This document shows positions 18,000-25,264 of a stretch of DNA of 64,000 nucleotides, piece by piece (position 1 is the stretch's first letter; every line of letters starts with the position of its first letter). The stretch lies in assembly GCF_900142925.1 (NCBI RefSeq), contig NZ_FRCN01000013.1, positions 237,880-301,879 of the forward strand. Direction: 5' to 3'. The notes beneath the pieces were generated by a model. It was given only the letters and a program-made list of their open reading frames with translations, was not told where the DNA came from and made no database searches. The translations under genes and the position numbers were made by a program. This stretch comes from Chitinophaga sp. CF418. Lineage in GTDB: Bacteria; Bacteroidota; Bacteroidia; Chitinophagales; Chitinophagaceae.

Positions 18000-18812
18000 T
18001 TATTTCCCAAAAAACCTGTTGAAATAAAACAACTGATACATAATGGAATTACTCCAGTAATCCCAGTTATGCGCGCCGGGACGTTCAATATAATCATGAG
18101 AAATACCTAGTTCCAGTAAACGCTGATGTAACTGCCGGTTAACATCTATGAAAAAATCCTTCACCCCACAGTCGATGATCAATGCAAGTGAATCGTTTTT
18201 TAAATGAGATAACTGGTTCACTACTACATTCTGATCCCAATTATCAGCATGATCTTTATACGTTCCCAGTCTGAGCGCCAGATCCCAGTTATTAGGGAAA
18301 GGCCGGAAATCCACTCCCCCACTCATACTACCCGCAGCGCCAAAAGTATCCTGGTGACGGATGGCCAGATATAAGGCTCCATGTCCGCCCATACTTAACC
18401 CTGTAATAGCGCGGTACTGGCGCGCGGCTTTTGTGTGGTAATGCTGATCTATCCACGCAGGGATCTCCTTACCTACATATGTTTCAAAACGCATGGAGCT
18501 GTCCACAGGGCTGTCGAAATACCAGCTGCTGTAAGCACCATCCGGAAATACCAGTATCTCCTGATATGCATCCGCCATGGCAGCAACGGCAGGGATCTTC
18601 TTAATATAGTCCGCATAGTTCCCGCTATGACCATGAAGTATATATACCACGGGATAACGCTGTTCCCTATTCTTATAACTGTCGGGCGTTATTACTACAC
18701 ACTTAATACTCCTGTGCATAGCATTACTGAAAATGGCGATTGTGTCCACGCTGGCGGCCTTTGTAGTCAAAAATCCGCTTAATACTAACAGCGTTCCTAT
18801 CAGATACTTCAT
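18000..18812 (-). CDS. Secreted alpha/beta-hydrolase esterase (esterase D-like)
   Basis: A 270-residue hydrolase with a cleavable signal peptide (~1-19). The fold is the putative-esterase family (PF00756-type): the oxyanion region YILHGHSGNYADY at ~55-67, the nucleophile elbow ITGLSMGGHGAL (Ser ~137), an acidic residue in IDCGVKDFFIDV and the catalytic His in RPGAHNWDYW near the C terminus. All triad residues are present. The family includes tributyrin esterases, feruloyl esterases and S-formylglutathione hydrolases; export argues for a surface or periplasmic ester or acetyl-glycan substrate rather than formylglutathione. The gene stands alone. Confidence 0.87.
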   Translation of the reverse strand: MKYLIGTLLVLSGFLTTKAASVDTIAIFSNAMHRSIKCVVITPDSYKNREQRYPVVYILHGHSGNYADYIKKIPAVAAMADAYQEILVFPDGAYSSWYFDSPVDSSMRFETYVGKEIPAWIDQHYHTKAARQYRAITGLSMGGHGALYLAIRHQDTFGAAGSMSGGVDFRPFPNNWDLALRLGTYKDHADNWDQNVVVNQLSHLKNDSLALIIDCGVKDFFIDVNRQLHQRLLELGISHDYIERPGAHNWDYWSNSIMYQLFYFNRFFGK

Positions 18813-18866
18813 AACCAGAAATTTGCTTTAAAATAATCCGTTTCGGTTATGCCTGCAAATTATTAG

Positions 18867-18916
18867 TTGTAATATGATTTGTTTTGATTACTTTTGATAT
18901 CATAATGATATCAAAA
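18867..18916 (+). promoter_or_regulatory. Promoter and overlapping 25-bp palindrome upstream of the SPFH gene
   Basis: TTG at 18867-18869, a 19-base spacer and TACTTTTG at 18889-18896 match the Bacteroidota promoter consensus. A perfect palindrome, TTTTGATATCAT - A - ATGATATCAAAA, occupies 18892-18916, covering the -7 element and the expected start site, 11 bases before the ATG. Such placement is typical of a repressor operator. The ribbon-helix-helix protein encoded second in this operon is an obvious candidate to bind it. Confidence 0.65.
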
Positions 18917-18927
18917 CAACATTACTT

Positions 18928-19803
18928 ATGGAAAAGATCATCAAGCCCGTATCGGGCTACCTTGCCATTGTTCTGGCCCTAATCAATTTGCCCTTATCCA
19001 TCATCTTTTTCGTCCTGATGGGACAGACCGGCAATGCCGGCTTTTTCGTTCTTGCCGCATTAGCTTTCCTTGCCTTTATCTTTCTCGTGAAAGGTATATT
19101 GATCGTAAACCCCAATCACTCCCGTGTACTCACCTTCTTTGGTAAATACATTGGTACTGTGAAGGAAAATGGACTGATGTGGGTAAACCCGCTGTACAAG
19201 ACAGTACACCTGTCTTTAAGGGCGCATAACCTCAACGGACAGCAGTTAAAAGTAAATGACAAGCTGGGTAACCCTATCGAAATTGCCGCCGTTATTGTAT
19301 GGAGGGTGAGTGATACTTACAAGGCATCTTTCGAAGTGGACAACTATCTGCAATATGTGAACATACAGAGTGAAGCGGCTGTACGCCACCTGGCAGTAAG
19401 CTATCCTTACGACAGGATGGAAGAAGAAGGTGCAGAACCGGACATCACCCTGCGCGATGGCGGTGATAAGGTAAATGAGATGCTGGAAAAAGAGTTGAAT
19501 GAACGTCTCGGCCCTGCCGGTATCGTTGTACTGGAAGCACGTATCAGTCACCTGGCTTACGCCCCTGAAATTGCAGGCGCAATGTTACAACGCCAGCAGG
19601 CAACTGCTATCGTTGCAGCCCGTACCAAAATCGTGGAAGGCGCTGTAGGTATGGTAGAACTGGCACTGGACAGGTTATCAAAGAAAGAAATAGTAGTACT
19701 CGACGAAGAACGTAAAGCAGCCATGGTATCAAACCTGCTGGTAGTGCTTTGCGGAGAATCAAAAGTATCGCCTGTTGTCAATACCGGCACACTACATCAA
19801 TAA
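18928..19803 (+). CDS. SPFH/Band 7 (stomatin-like) membrane protein
   Basis: A 291-residue protein. Two hydrophobic segments at ~10-60 (LAIVLALINLPLSIIFFVLM, FFVLAALAFLAFIFLV) form an N-terminal hairpin or two membrane helices. The SPFH/Band 7 domain follows (~65-235: ILIVNPNHSRVLTFFGKYIG, GLMWVNPLYKTVHLSLR, ISHLAYAPEIAGAMLQRQQA). Members scaffold membrane microdomains. It is followed after 16 bases by a small Arc-like DNA-binding protein, a pairing that recurs in bacteria, and both sit behind a palindrome that overlaps the promoter, suggesting autoregulation. Which client proteins it organises is unknown. Confidence 0.92.
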   Translation: MEKIIKPVSGYLAIVLALINLPLSIIFFVLMGQTGNAGFFVLAALAFLAFIFLVKGILIVNPNHSRVLTFFGKYIGTVKENGLMWVNPLYKTVHLSLRAHNLNGQQLKVNDKLGNPIEIAAVIVWRVSDTYKASFEVDNYLQYVNIQSEAAVRHLAVSYPYDRMEEEGAEPDITLRDGGDKVNEMLEKELNERLGPAGIVVLEARISHLAYAPEIAGAMLQRQQATAIVAARTKIVEGAVGMVELALDRLSKKEIVVLDEERKAAMVSNLLVVLCGESKVSPVVNTGTLHQ

Positions 19804-19819
19804 TCAGTAAATACGGGGT

Positions 19820-20011
19820 ATGGCGGATAAGAAATCATTCGTATTAAGGGTTGACGGCGAGACTTATGAAGCACTTGAAAAATGGGCTGCGGATGAGTTC
19901 AGGAGCATCAACGGTCAGCTGGAGTGGATCATACACCGCGCCCTTAAAGAAGCTGGAAGAACACCCAAAAAGGGAACTCCGGATAAAGAGAAGCCCGGAA
20001 AAAAACAATAA
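19820..20011 (+). CDS. Small Arc-like ribbon-helix-helix protein
   Basis: A 63-residue protein. Residues ~5-46 have the beta-helix-helix pattern of the Arc/MetJ fold (SFVLRVDGETYEALEKWA, then SINGQLEWIIHRALKEAG), where the first strand would enter the DNA major groove. The C-terminal tail (~47-63) is Lys/Pro-rich and probably disordered. It is co-transcribed with the SPFH gene and ends in the first base of a perfect terminator palindrome. The simplest inference is that it represses its own operon by binding the palindrome at 18892-18916. No toxin gene is adjacent, so an antitoxin role is less likely. Confidence 0.8.
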   Translation: MADKKSFVLRVDGETYEALEKWAADEFRSINGQLEWIIHRALKEAGRTPKKGTPDKEKPGKKQ

Positions 20012-20046
20012 AAAAATGCCGCGAAGATCTTCGCGGCATTTTTTTA
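20011..20046. terminator. Bidirectional terminator between convergent genes
   Basis: A perfect palindrome with arms AATGCCGCGAAGA / TCTTCGCGGCATT, flanked by A6 and T7. It serves both the SPFH/RHH operon (plus) and the M1 peptidase gene (minus), whose stop codons lie on either side. Confidence 0.92.
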
Positions 20047-20059
20047 TTTATGATGCTTA

Positions 20060-22387
20060 TTATTTCTTCGCTTTCTGCATCGGGTTACCACCAGTAGATG
20101 CACCACGTACACTCTGTGACTGACGGAACAATTCGAAACGGGAAGGAGCTGCTACACGAGGCCAGCTGTTGTTGGACTCATCGATATCAGCAGTTTCACG
20201 CTGAGGATCCAGCTTGATGGCCACTACTTCTTTATCCTTTGCGAAAACCTTGGATACATTGTTTTCGTTCTTACGCCAGATATACGCAGAGATACGGTCA
20301 GTTTCCTTAGTACCATCTGCATATGTCCATTCAATGATCAGCGGCATTACCAGACCACCCACGTTAGAGAAAGATACTTCATAGAAGTTCTTTTTGCTCT
20401 CATACAGACGCTTCTCTTCAGGAGAAAGTCCTGCAGAGAAAGTTTCATATGCAGCCTTATCTTCAGGAGTTACTTCAAAGCGGTTCCATTTCACGTAGAA
20501 GTCCTGCAGGCTTGTATCCTGGTCTACTGCAAATTGCATACCGGCAGCCTTGTTGCGTGCACGGGAAATGTGGTCAGCAGCGCGGTCATATTTTGCTTTT
20601 GCTTCAGCTTTGCTGATCTGCGGATCTTTTGTATCCAGGCGGAACCATTTTACGCTATCCAGGGAAATATCAACTGGTTCGATACCATAGAACCAGCCAC
20701 GCCAGAACCAATCCAGGTCTACTGCAGAAGCATCTTCCATGGTACGGAAGAAGTCAGCAGGCGTTGGATGTTTGAATGCCCATCTGCGTGCATACTCACG
20801 GAAAGCGAAATCGAACAGTTCTCTGCCCATTACGGTCTCACGCAGGATGTTCAGTGCAGTAGCAGGTTTTGCGTAAGCGTTTGGTCCAAACTGCACGATG
20901 TTTTCAGAATTCACCATGATAGGTTCCAGCTGATCTTTCGGCATCTTCATGTAGTCAGTGATCTTGTAGGCTGGTCCGCGGTTGGAAGGGAAGTTGTTGT
21001 CCCACTCCTGTTCTGTCAGGAACTGGCAGAAAGTGTTCAGACCTTCATCCATCCATGTCCACTGACGCTCGTCAGAGTTCACGATCATCGGGAAGAAGTT
21101 GTGTCCTACTTCGTGAATGATCACACCGATCATACCATTTTTGGTAGTCTCGGAGTAAGTACCGTCTTTCTCAGCACGGCCATAGTTAAAGCAGATCATC
21201 GGATATTCCATACCGTTTGCAGCTTCTACTGAGATAGCTACTGGATAAGGGTAAGGAATAGTGTGTTTGGAATATGTCTTAACGGTATGCGCTACCACTT
21301 TGGTAGAGTAGCGATTGTATAGCGGATAAGCCTCCGGACCGTAGTAAGACATTGCCATTACTTTCTTGCCTTCTACATTGGTAGCCATCGCATCCCATAC
21401 GAGGCGGCGGGAAGATACCAGGGCGAAGTCACGCACGTTCTGTGCTTCATATACCCATGTCTTACGACCGGTAGCATGTCCTGCCAGTGCTTTCTGCGCC
21501 TCGTCCAGTGTTACTACTTCCACAGGCTGTTTTGCAGTCTGTGCCTGTTGCCAGCGCTGGAACTGTGCAGATGTCAGTACATCCTTGTAGTTCTGACATT
21601 CACCGGTAGCACCTACCACGTGATCAGCAGGTACGTTCATGCTTACTTTGAAATTACCAAAGGTCAGCGCAAACTCGCCACGACCGGTGAATTGCTTGTT
21701 CTGCCATCCCTGGAAGTCAGAATATACCGCCAGGCGTGGATACCACTGGGTAATTGTATAGAGGTAGTTCTTGTCGTCAGGAAAATATTCATAACCACCA
21801 CGGCCACCCTGTACCATACGGTCAGAGATGTTGTACCACCATTCTACCTTGAAGCGGAGCTTCTGGCCCGGCTGCAGTGTCTGTGGCAGGTCAATACGCA
21901 ACATGGTCTGGTTGATGGTGTAAGATAAAGTCTTGCCGCTTTCGTCGGTCAGCTTCACGATGTTCACACCAAATTTCTTACTACCCGGATTACCCAGTAT
22001 GCCGTTTACAGTACGCATACTCATCTTCTCAGACATCGTGCTGCCATCAAAGCTGTTGTTGTCGCTTTTCAGGTCATGCTCATTTTCGTCCAGTTGCAAC
22101 CAGATGTAGGTCAGCGGGTCGGGCGAGTTGTTGTAATACGTAACAGTTTCCGCACCTGTGAGCTTCTGCTGCTCATCGTCCAGCGTAGCGGTAATGTCGT
22201 AATCTGCCCGTTGCTGCCAGTATTTTGGTCCGGGCGCCCCGGAAGCAGAGCGGTATTCATTAGGATCTGTCAGCATAGTACCCAGCTGCTCAAAGCGGTT
22301 ACCATGATTAGAGCCTGGATTCTGCGCCTGTGCCAGTGCCGTCATAAAGCATAGGGCCAGTGCTAGTTTGAAGGATTTCTTTCTCAT
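20060..22387 (-). CDS. Secreted M1-family metallopeptidase
   Basis: A 775-residue zinc aminopeptidase-like enzyme with a signal peptide (MRKKSFKLALALCFMTALAQA). I choose ATG 22387 over an upstream TTG. Residues ~40-330 are the beta-sandwich N-domain; the catalytic site is HEVGH (His425, Glu426, His429) with the third zinc ligand Glu in WTWMDEGLNTFCQ, 18 residues later. The substrate-recognition motif before it reads AANGMEYPMICF, close to the GxMEN signature but with Tyr for Asn. The C-terminal half includes FWRGWFYGIEPVDISLD. It likely trims peptides in the periplasm or outside the cell. HupE-like and DUF6702 genes follow upstream, an arrangement seen in Bacteroidota. Confidence 0.93.
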   Translation of the reverse strand: MRKKSFKLALALCFMTALAQAQNPGSNHGNRFEQLGTMLTDPNEYRSASGAPGPKYWQQRADYDITATLDDEQQKLTGAETVTYYNNSPDPLTYIWLQLDENEHDLKSDNNSFDGSTMSEKMSMRTVNGILGNPGSKKFGVNIVKLTDESGKTLSYTINQTMLRIDLPQTLQPGQKLRFKVEWWYNISDRMVQGGRGGYEYFPDDKNYLYTITQWYPRLAVYSDFQGWQNKQFTGRGEFALTFGNFKVSMNVPADHVVGATGECQNYKDVLTSAQFQRWQQAQTAKQPVEVVTLDEAQKALAGHATGRKTWVYEAQNVRDFALVSSRRLVWDAMATNVEGKKVMAMSYYGPEAYPLYNRYSTKVVAHTVKTYSKHTIPYPYPVAISVEAANGMEYPMICFNYGRAEKDGTYSETTKNGMIGVIIHEVGHNFFPMIVNSDERQWTWMDEGLNTFCQFLTEQEWDNNFPSNRGPAYKITDYMKMPKDQLEPIMVNSENIVQFGPNAYAKPATALNILRETVMGRELFDFAFREYARRWAFKHPTPADFFRTMEDASAVDLDWFWRGWFYGIEPVDISLDSVKWFRLDTKDPQISKAEAKAKYDRAADHISRARNKAAGMQFAVDQDTSLQDFYVKWNRFEVTPEDKAAYETFSAGLSPEEKRLYESKKNFYEVSFSNVGGLVMPLIIEWTYADGTKETDRISAYIWRKNENNVSKVFAKDKEVVAIKLDPQRETADIDESNNSWPRVAAPSRFELFRQSQSVRGASTGGNPMQKAKK

Positions 22388-22431
22388 AAACAAGTCTATA
22401 TTACAAAGGTCAGCAGCTTGGTTGTTACTGC

Positions 22432-23022
22432 TTACTTAACCATTAATTCCTGATACCGCTCAGCGGCCATCATAAAAGCAACCCCAAAAATGGCGGATGA
22501 AAGGAACAAATTCCAGTCCCTGCGTTTCACACGCCGGATATTTACGACAATAGCTGCCAGTAAAAGCACGCCTGTGACAATCAGGACCTGGCCAAATTCC
22601 AATCCCAGATTAAAGGCCAGCAGGGGTCGAACAATGTTTGTCTGTGTTCCAAGTAAACTTTTCAGGTAACCGGAAAAACCCATTCCATGGATCAATCCGA
22701 AAAACCCTGCAAAAAAGTAGTTGATCTGTAATTTGCCCGGAACAGTTTGCTTCCTTATTACATTTGAAAAAGCTGTGATGGCTATTGTCACCGGTATAAG
22801 GAACTCTATTACGCTGCTTTTTATATACACTACGTTCGTTACGCTCAATGCAAGTGTAATGGAATGGCCTATTGTAAAAGCAGTCACCAGCACCAGTACT
22901 TTTCTCCAGTCTTCCAGCAGGTAAACAGCACATAAGGCAGCAATAAATAATATATGATCCATACCGCCCCAATCCACAATATGCTGCCATCCCATCTGAA
23001 AATACATCACAAACTCGTTCAT
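22432..23022 (-). CDS. HupE/UreJ-family membrane protein
   Basis: A 196-residue protein with about six or seven membrane helices. The conserved start GWQHIVDWGGMDHILFIAA carries His and Asp residues that are typical of the HupE/UreJ_2 family, and the helix LVTAFTIGHSITLALSV and LIHGMGFSGYLK carry more conserved His. Members near hydrogenase or urease genes are thought to move nickel, but no such enzymes are here, so a metal-transport role is unproven. It lies 44 bases before the M1 peptidase gene on the same strand and diverges from the DUF6702 gene. Confidence 0.85.
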   Translation of the reverse strand: MNEFVMYFQMGWQHIVDWGGMDHILFIAALCAVYLLEDWRKVLVLVTAFTIGHSITLALSVTNVVYIKSSVIEFLIPVTIAITAFSNVIRKQTVPGKLQINYFFAGFFGLIHGMGFSGYLKSLLGTQTNIVRPLLAFNLGLEFGQVLIVTGVLLLAAIVVNIRRVKRRDWNLFLSSAIFGVAFMMAAERYQELMVK

Positions 23023-23092
23023 TACCCTATATTTGTTGCCAGTTTCAGTAATTATACAAAGGTCATCTTAAAATTTAAAATTTTTTAGGCAA

Positions 23093-23578
23093 GTGGGGGT
23101 ATTATTATTTAAATGGTTGGTGACGGCATTGACGGTATTACATCCTTTCTATGTAAGCGTCACCGAAATAACGCACGATAAGTCCAAAAATGAGTTGCAG
23201 GTAAGTTGTCGCATCTTCGCAGATGACCTGGAAAATGCCATTAAAAAGCAGTATAAAGCTCCTATGGACATTGTACATCCTGCCAACAGGGCTATTACAG
23301 ACAGCCTGATAGCAGGCTACCTGGCCAAACACCTGTTCGTGACCACCGACGGCAAACCCGTACGCCTGCAATATCTTGGCTATAAGATAGAAGAAGAGGC
23401 AGCCTGGTGCTTCCTGGCTGCTGAAAAGATACCTGCCTTCAAACGGGCGCATGTCAGGAATAACATCCTGTATGATGAGCATCCTAACCAGATCAATATG
23501 ATCCATGTGATCCAGAACGCAGTGCGCAAAAGCACTAAACTGGATAATCCCAAAGCGGATGCTGATTTTGCCTTCTGA
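23093..23578 (+). CDS. DUF6702-family protein
   Basis: A ~161-residue protein of unknown function with a hydrophobic N terminus (VLLFKWLVTALTVLHPFYVSV) that is a probable signal or anchor. The conserved beginning HPFYVSVTEITHDKSKNELQVS followed by CRIFADDLENAIKK is diagnostic of the DUF6702 family. There is no ATG; GTG at 23093 is the best start. It is divergent from the HupE-like gene, and these families are frequent neighbours, so a shared envelope role is likely. A TATATTTG -7 element is at 23028-23035. Its stop codon is only five bases from that of the convergent flexirubin operon. Confidence 0.8.
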   Translation: MGVLLFKWLVTALTVLHPFYVSVTEITHDKSKNELQVSCRIFADDLENAIKKQYKAPMDIVHPANRAITDSLIAGYLAKHLFVTTDGKPVRLQYLGYKIEEEAAWCFLAAEKIPAFKRAHVRNNILYDEHPNQINMIHVIQNAVRKSTKLDNPKADADFAF

Positions 23579-23583
23579 TACTG

Positions 23584-24873
23584 CTATCGCCTGTCAATGA
23601 ATTTGATAGGCTTCCTGCTGCCTTCCGGGAACTGCATCTTCATGATGTCTGCCTGGGAAACATAGCGTACCTGAGGAATCACTCTCAGTTTTGCCTGCAG
23701 GTAAGAACGGATCTTACGGTCAATGTCCTCCGTTTCCGCTACCGGCCAGAGATGCAGCAGTATATCGTCCGTGCCTATTTCATTGGAGAATACTTCCACC
23801 ACAAACTCCCGTACTTCCTCCATATCATTCAGCAGGTCAAAAAGCGCAGGTGGGTATAGGGTAGTGCCTTTGTACTTGATCATCTGTTTGCGCCTGCCTA
23901 TCACCGGCGATAGACGCATGGTATGCCTGCCACAGGAACAAGGCTCGTCATAATAACGGCAGATATCCCCGGTTTTATAACGCAACAGCGGCATGCCTTC
24001 CACTCCCAGGGTAGTGATAGTCACCTCCCCGTCTTCACCAGGACCAACGGGCTGGTTGTTATCATCCAGCAGCTCTATGTACAGCAGTTCCGGGTGATGA
24101 TGTCCTCCCTGCCCTGCCTTACACTCGGTAAAGGCTGTCTGCATTTCTGTAGAAGCATAGGTGGAATACAGCTTGATATTCCATTGCTCCGTGATCTTCT
24201 TGCCCAGTACATTCAGGGAGAAGTCTACGTTCCGGATATTCTCTCCGATACATACTGCACTCTTTACGGAAGAGTCGTTGATATCGATATTATGCTCTTT
24301 TGCAAAAGCGATCAGCTTCACAATAAAGGAAGGTACCGCTACAATAGTAGTGGGCTGTATGCGCTGGATATTCTCCCATTGCAGGGAAGGTACGCCAGGC
24401 CCAATACGCAGCACGCCTGCTCCCAGCTTGCGGATACCGTTGTAATAGGCCATACCTGCCATGAACTGCCGGTCCAGCGTCAGCATCAGCTGGTAAATGT
24501 CATTTTCAGTACCATCCGCACAGCAGAAGGAAATGTATTCATTATAGCTGAGACGCTCCTGGTCTTTCTGTGTCAACGCAATAATAACGGGACGACCCAG
24601 GGTGCCTGAGGTAGTTGTATATTCAGCGATCTTGCTTTTATCCACACATAAAAAGTCCCAGTTCTGCTCTTGCAGATGTTCCTTCGTAACAGGCGGGATC
24701 AGCCACAGATCGTTCAATGATTTAACAGTAGAAGGCTGTATACCATGGTCTGCGAACCATTGCCGGTAAAAAGGCGAAAACTCACGCAGGTAGCCCAGCA
24801 GGTGAAGTACTTCTTTTTCCTGGAATTGTCTGATAGTTTTTTTTGACTGCAGTTCAATGTTGGGTATATACAT
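23584..24873 (-). CDS. Phenylacetate-CoA-ligase-like AMP ligase of the flexirubin cluster
   Basis: A 429-residue adenylate-forming enzyme of the PaaK/CoF-synthetase type. The ATP-binding loop TTTSGTLGRPV is at ~88-98; the adenylate-contacting segment YSTYASTEMQTAF is at ~235-247; the hinge region GEDGEVTITTLG and the C-terminal lid (GRRKQMIKYKGTTLYP) are present. It has no fused carrier domain. In flexirubin and aryl-polyene clusters such ligases are thought to activate the 4-hydroxycinnamate starter and load it on CoA or ACP; that role is inferred from the ammonia-lyase and ACP genes of the same operon. It is the last gene of the operon, 12 bases after the phosphopantetheinyl transferase. 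Confidence 0.88.
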   Translation of the reverse strand: MYIPNIELQSKKTIRQFQEKEVLHLLGYLREFSPFYRQWFADHGIQPSTVKSLNDLWLIPPVTKEHLQEQNWDFLCVDKSKIAEYTTTSGTLGRPVIIALTQKDQERLSYNEYISFCCADGTENDIYQLMLTLDRQFMAGMAYYNGIRKLGAGVLRIGPGVPSLQWENIQRIQPTTIVAVPSFIVKLIAFAKEHNIDINDSSVKSAVCIGENIRNVDFSLNVLGKKITEQWNIKLYSTYASTEMQTAFTECKAGQGGHHHPELLYIELLDDNNQPVGPGEDGEVTITTLGVEGMPLLRYKTGDICRYYDEPCSCGRHTMRLSPVIGRRKQMIKYKGTTLYPPALFDLLNDMEEVREFVVEVFSNEIGTDDILLHLWPVAETEDIDRKIRSYLQAKLRVIPQVRYVSQADIMKMQFPEGSRKPIKFIDRR

Positions 24874-24885
24874 GGTACTCAGTTT

Positions 24886-25263
24886 TCAGATCTCTATTAC
24901 CACCATGGCAATAGCTGTTGCTTTTACATGGGATAAGGAAACCAGTATCTGTTTAATCTGTAATTCACTATAGCAGGACACTGCATTACCGGTCAGCTGT
25001 AACAGGGGTTTTCCTGTTTCGTCATTCCTGATCTCAATCTCGTTGAAGTTGATCTTTCCGTGCCCCCAGCCTGTGCCCATTGCTTTCAGGAAGGCTTCCT
25101 TCGCGGCAAAGCGGGCTGCATAGTGCTGAGCAGGGCTAGCCTGTCCCTCACAATAGGCTATTTCACGCGGTGTAAATATCATGTCCCGGAATCCGTTTCC
25201 TTTTTCCATCTTGGCCGCAACGCGGGCTACTTCGATGATGTCAGTACCGATCCCGTATATCAT
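24886..25263 (-). CDS. AcpS-type 4'-phosphopantetheinyl transferase
   Basis: A 125-residue enzyme that attaches the CoA-derived phosphopantetheine arm to ACP. Both family motifs are present: IGTDIIEVARV at the N terminus (Asp binds Mg) and FAAKEAFLKAMGTGWGHG at ~58-75. I start at ATG 25263, one base after the stop of the preceding gene, because the frame begins with the conserved MIYGIGTDI; a GTG at 25281 would only add six residues. A dedicated transferase within the operon fits the two ACP genes at 38199 and 45109, although it could also serve as the cell's general AcpS. Confidence 0.9.
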   Translation of the reverse strand: MIYGIGTDIIEVARVAAKMEKGNGFRDMIFTPREIAYCEGQASPAQHYAARFAAKEAFLKAMGTGWGHGKINFNEIEIRNDETGKPLLQLTGNAVSCYSELQIKQILVSLSHVKATAIAMVVIEI

Positions 25264-25264
25264 G

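Noticed and set aside
19820..20011. Antitoxin of a toxin-antitoxin pair
   Set aside because: The protein has the Arc-like fold, but the neighbour is an SPFH membrane protein and no toxin-sized frame is adjacent.
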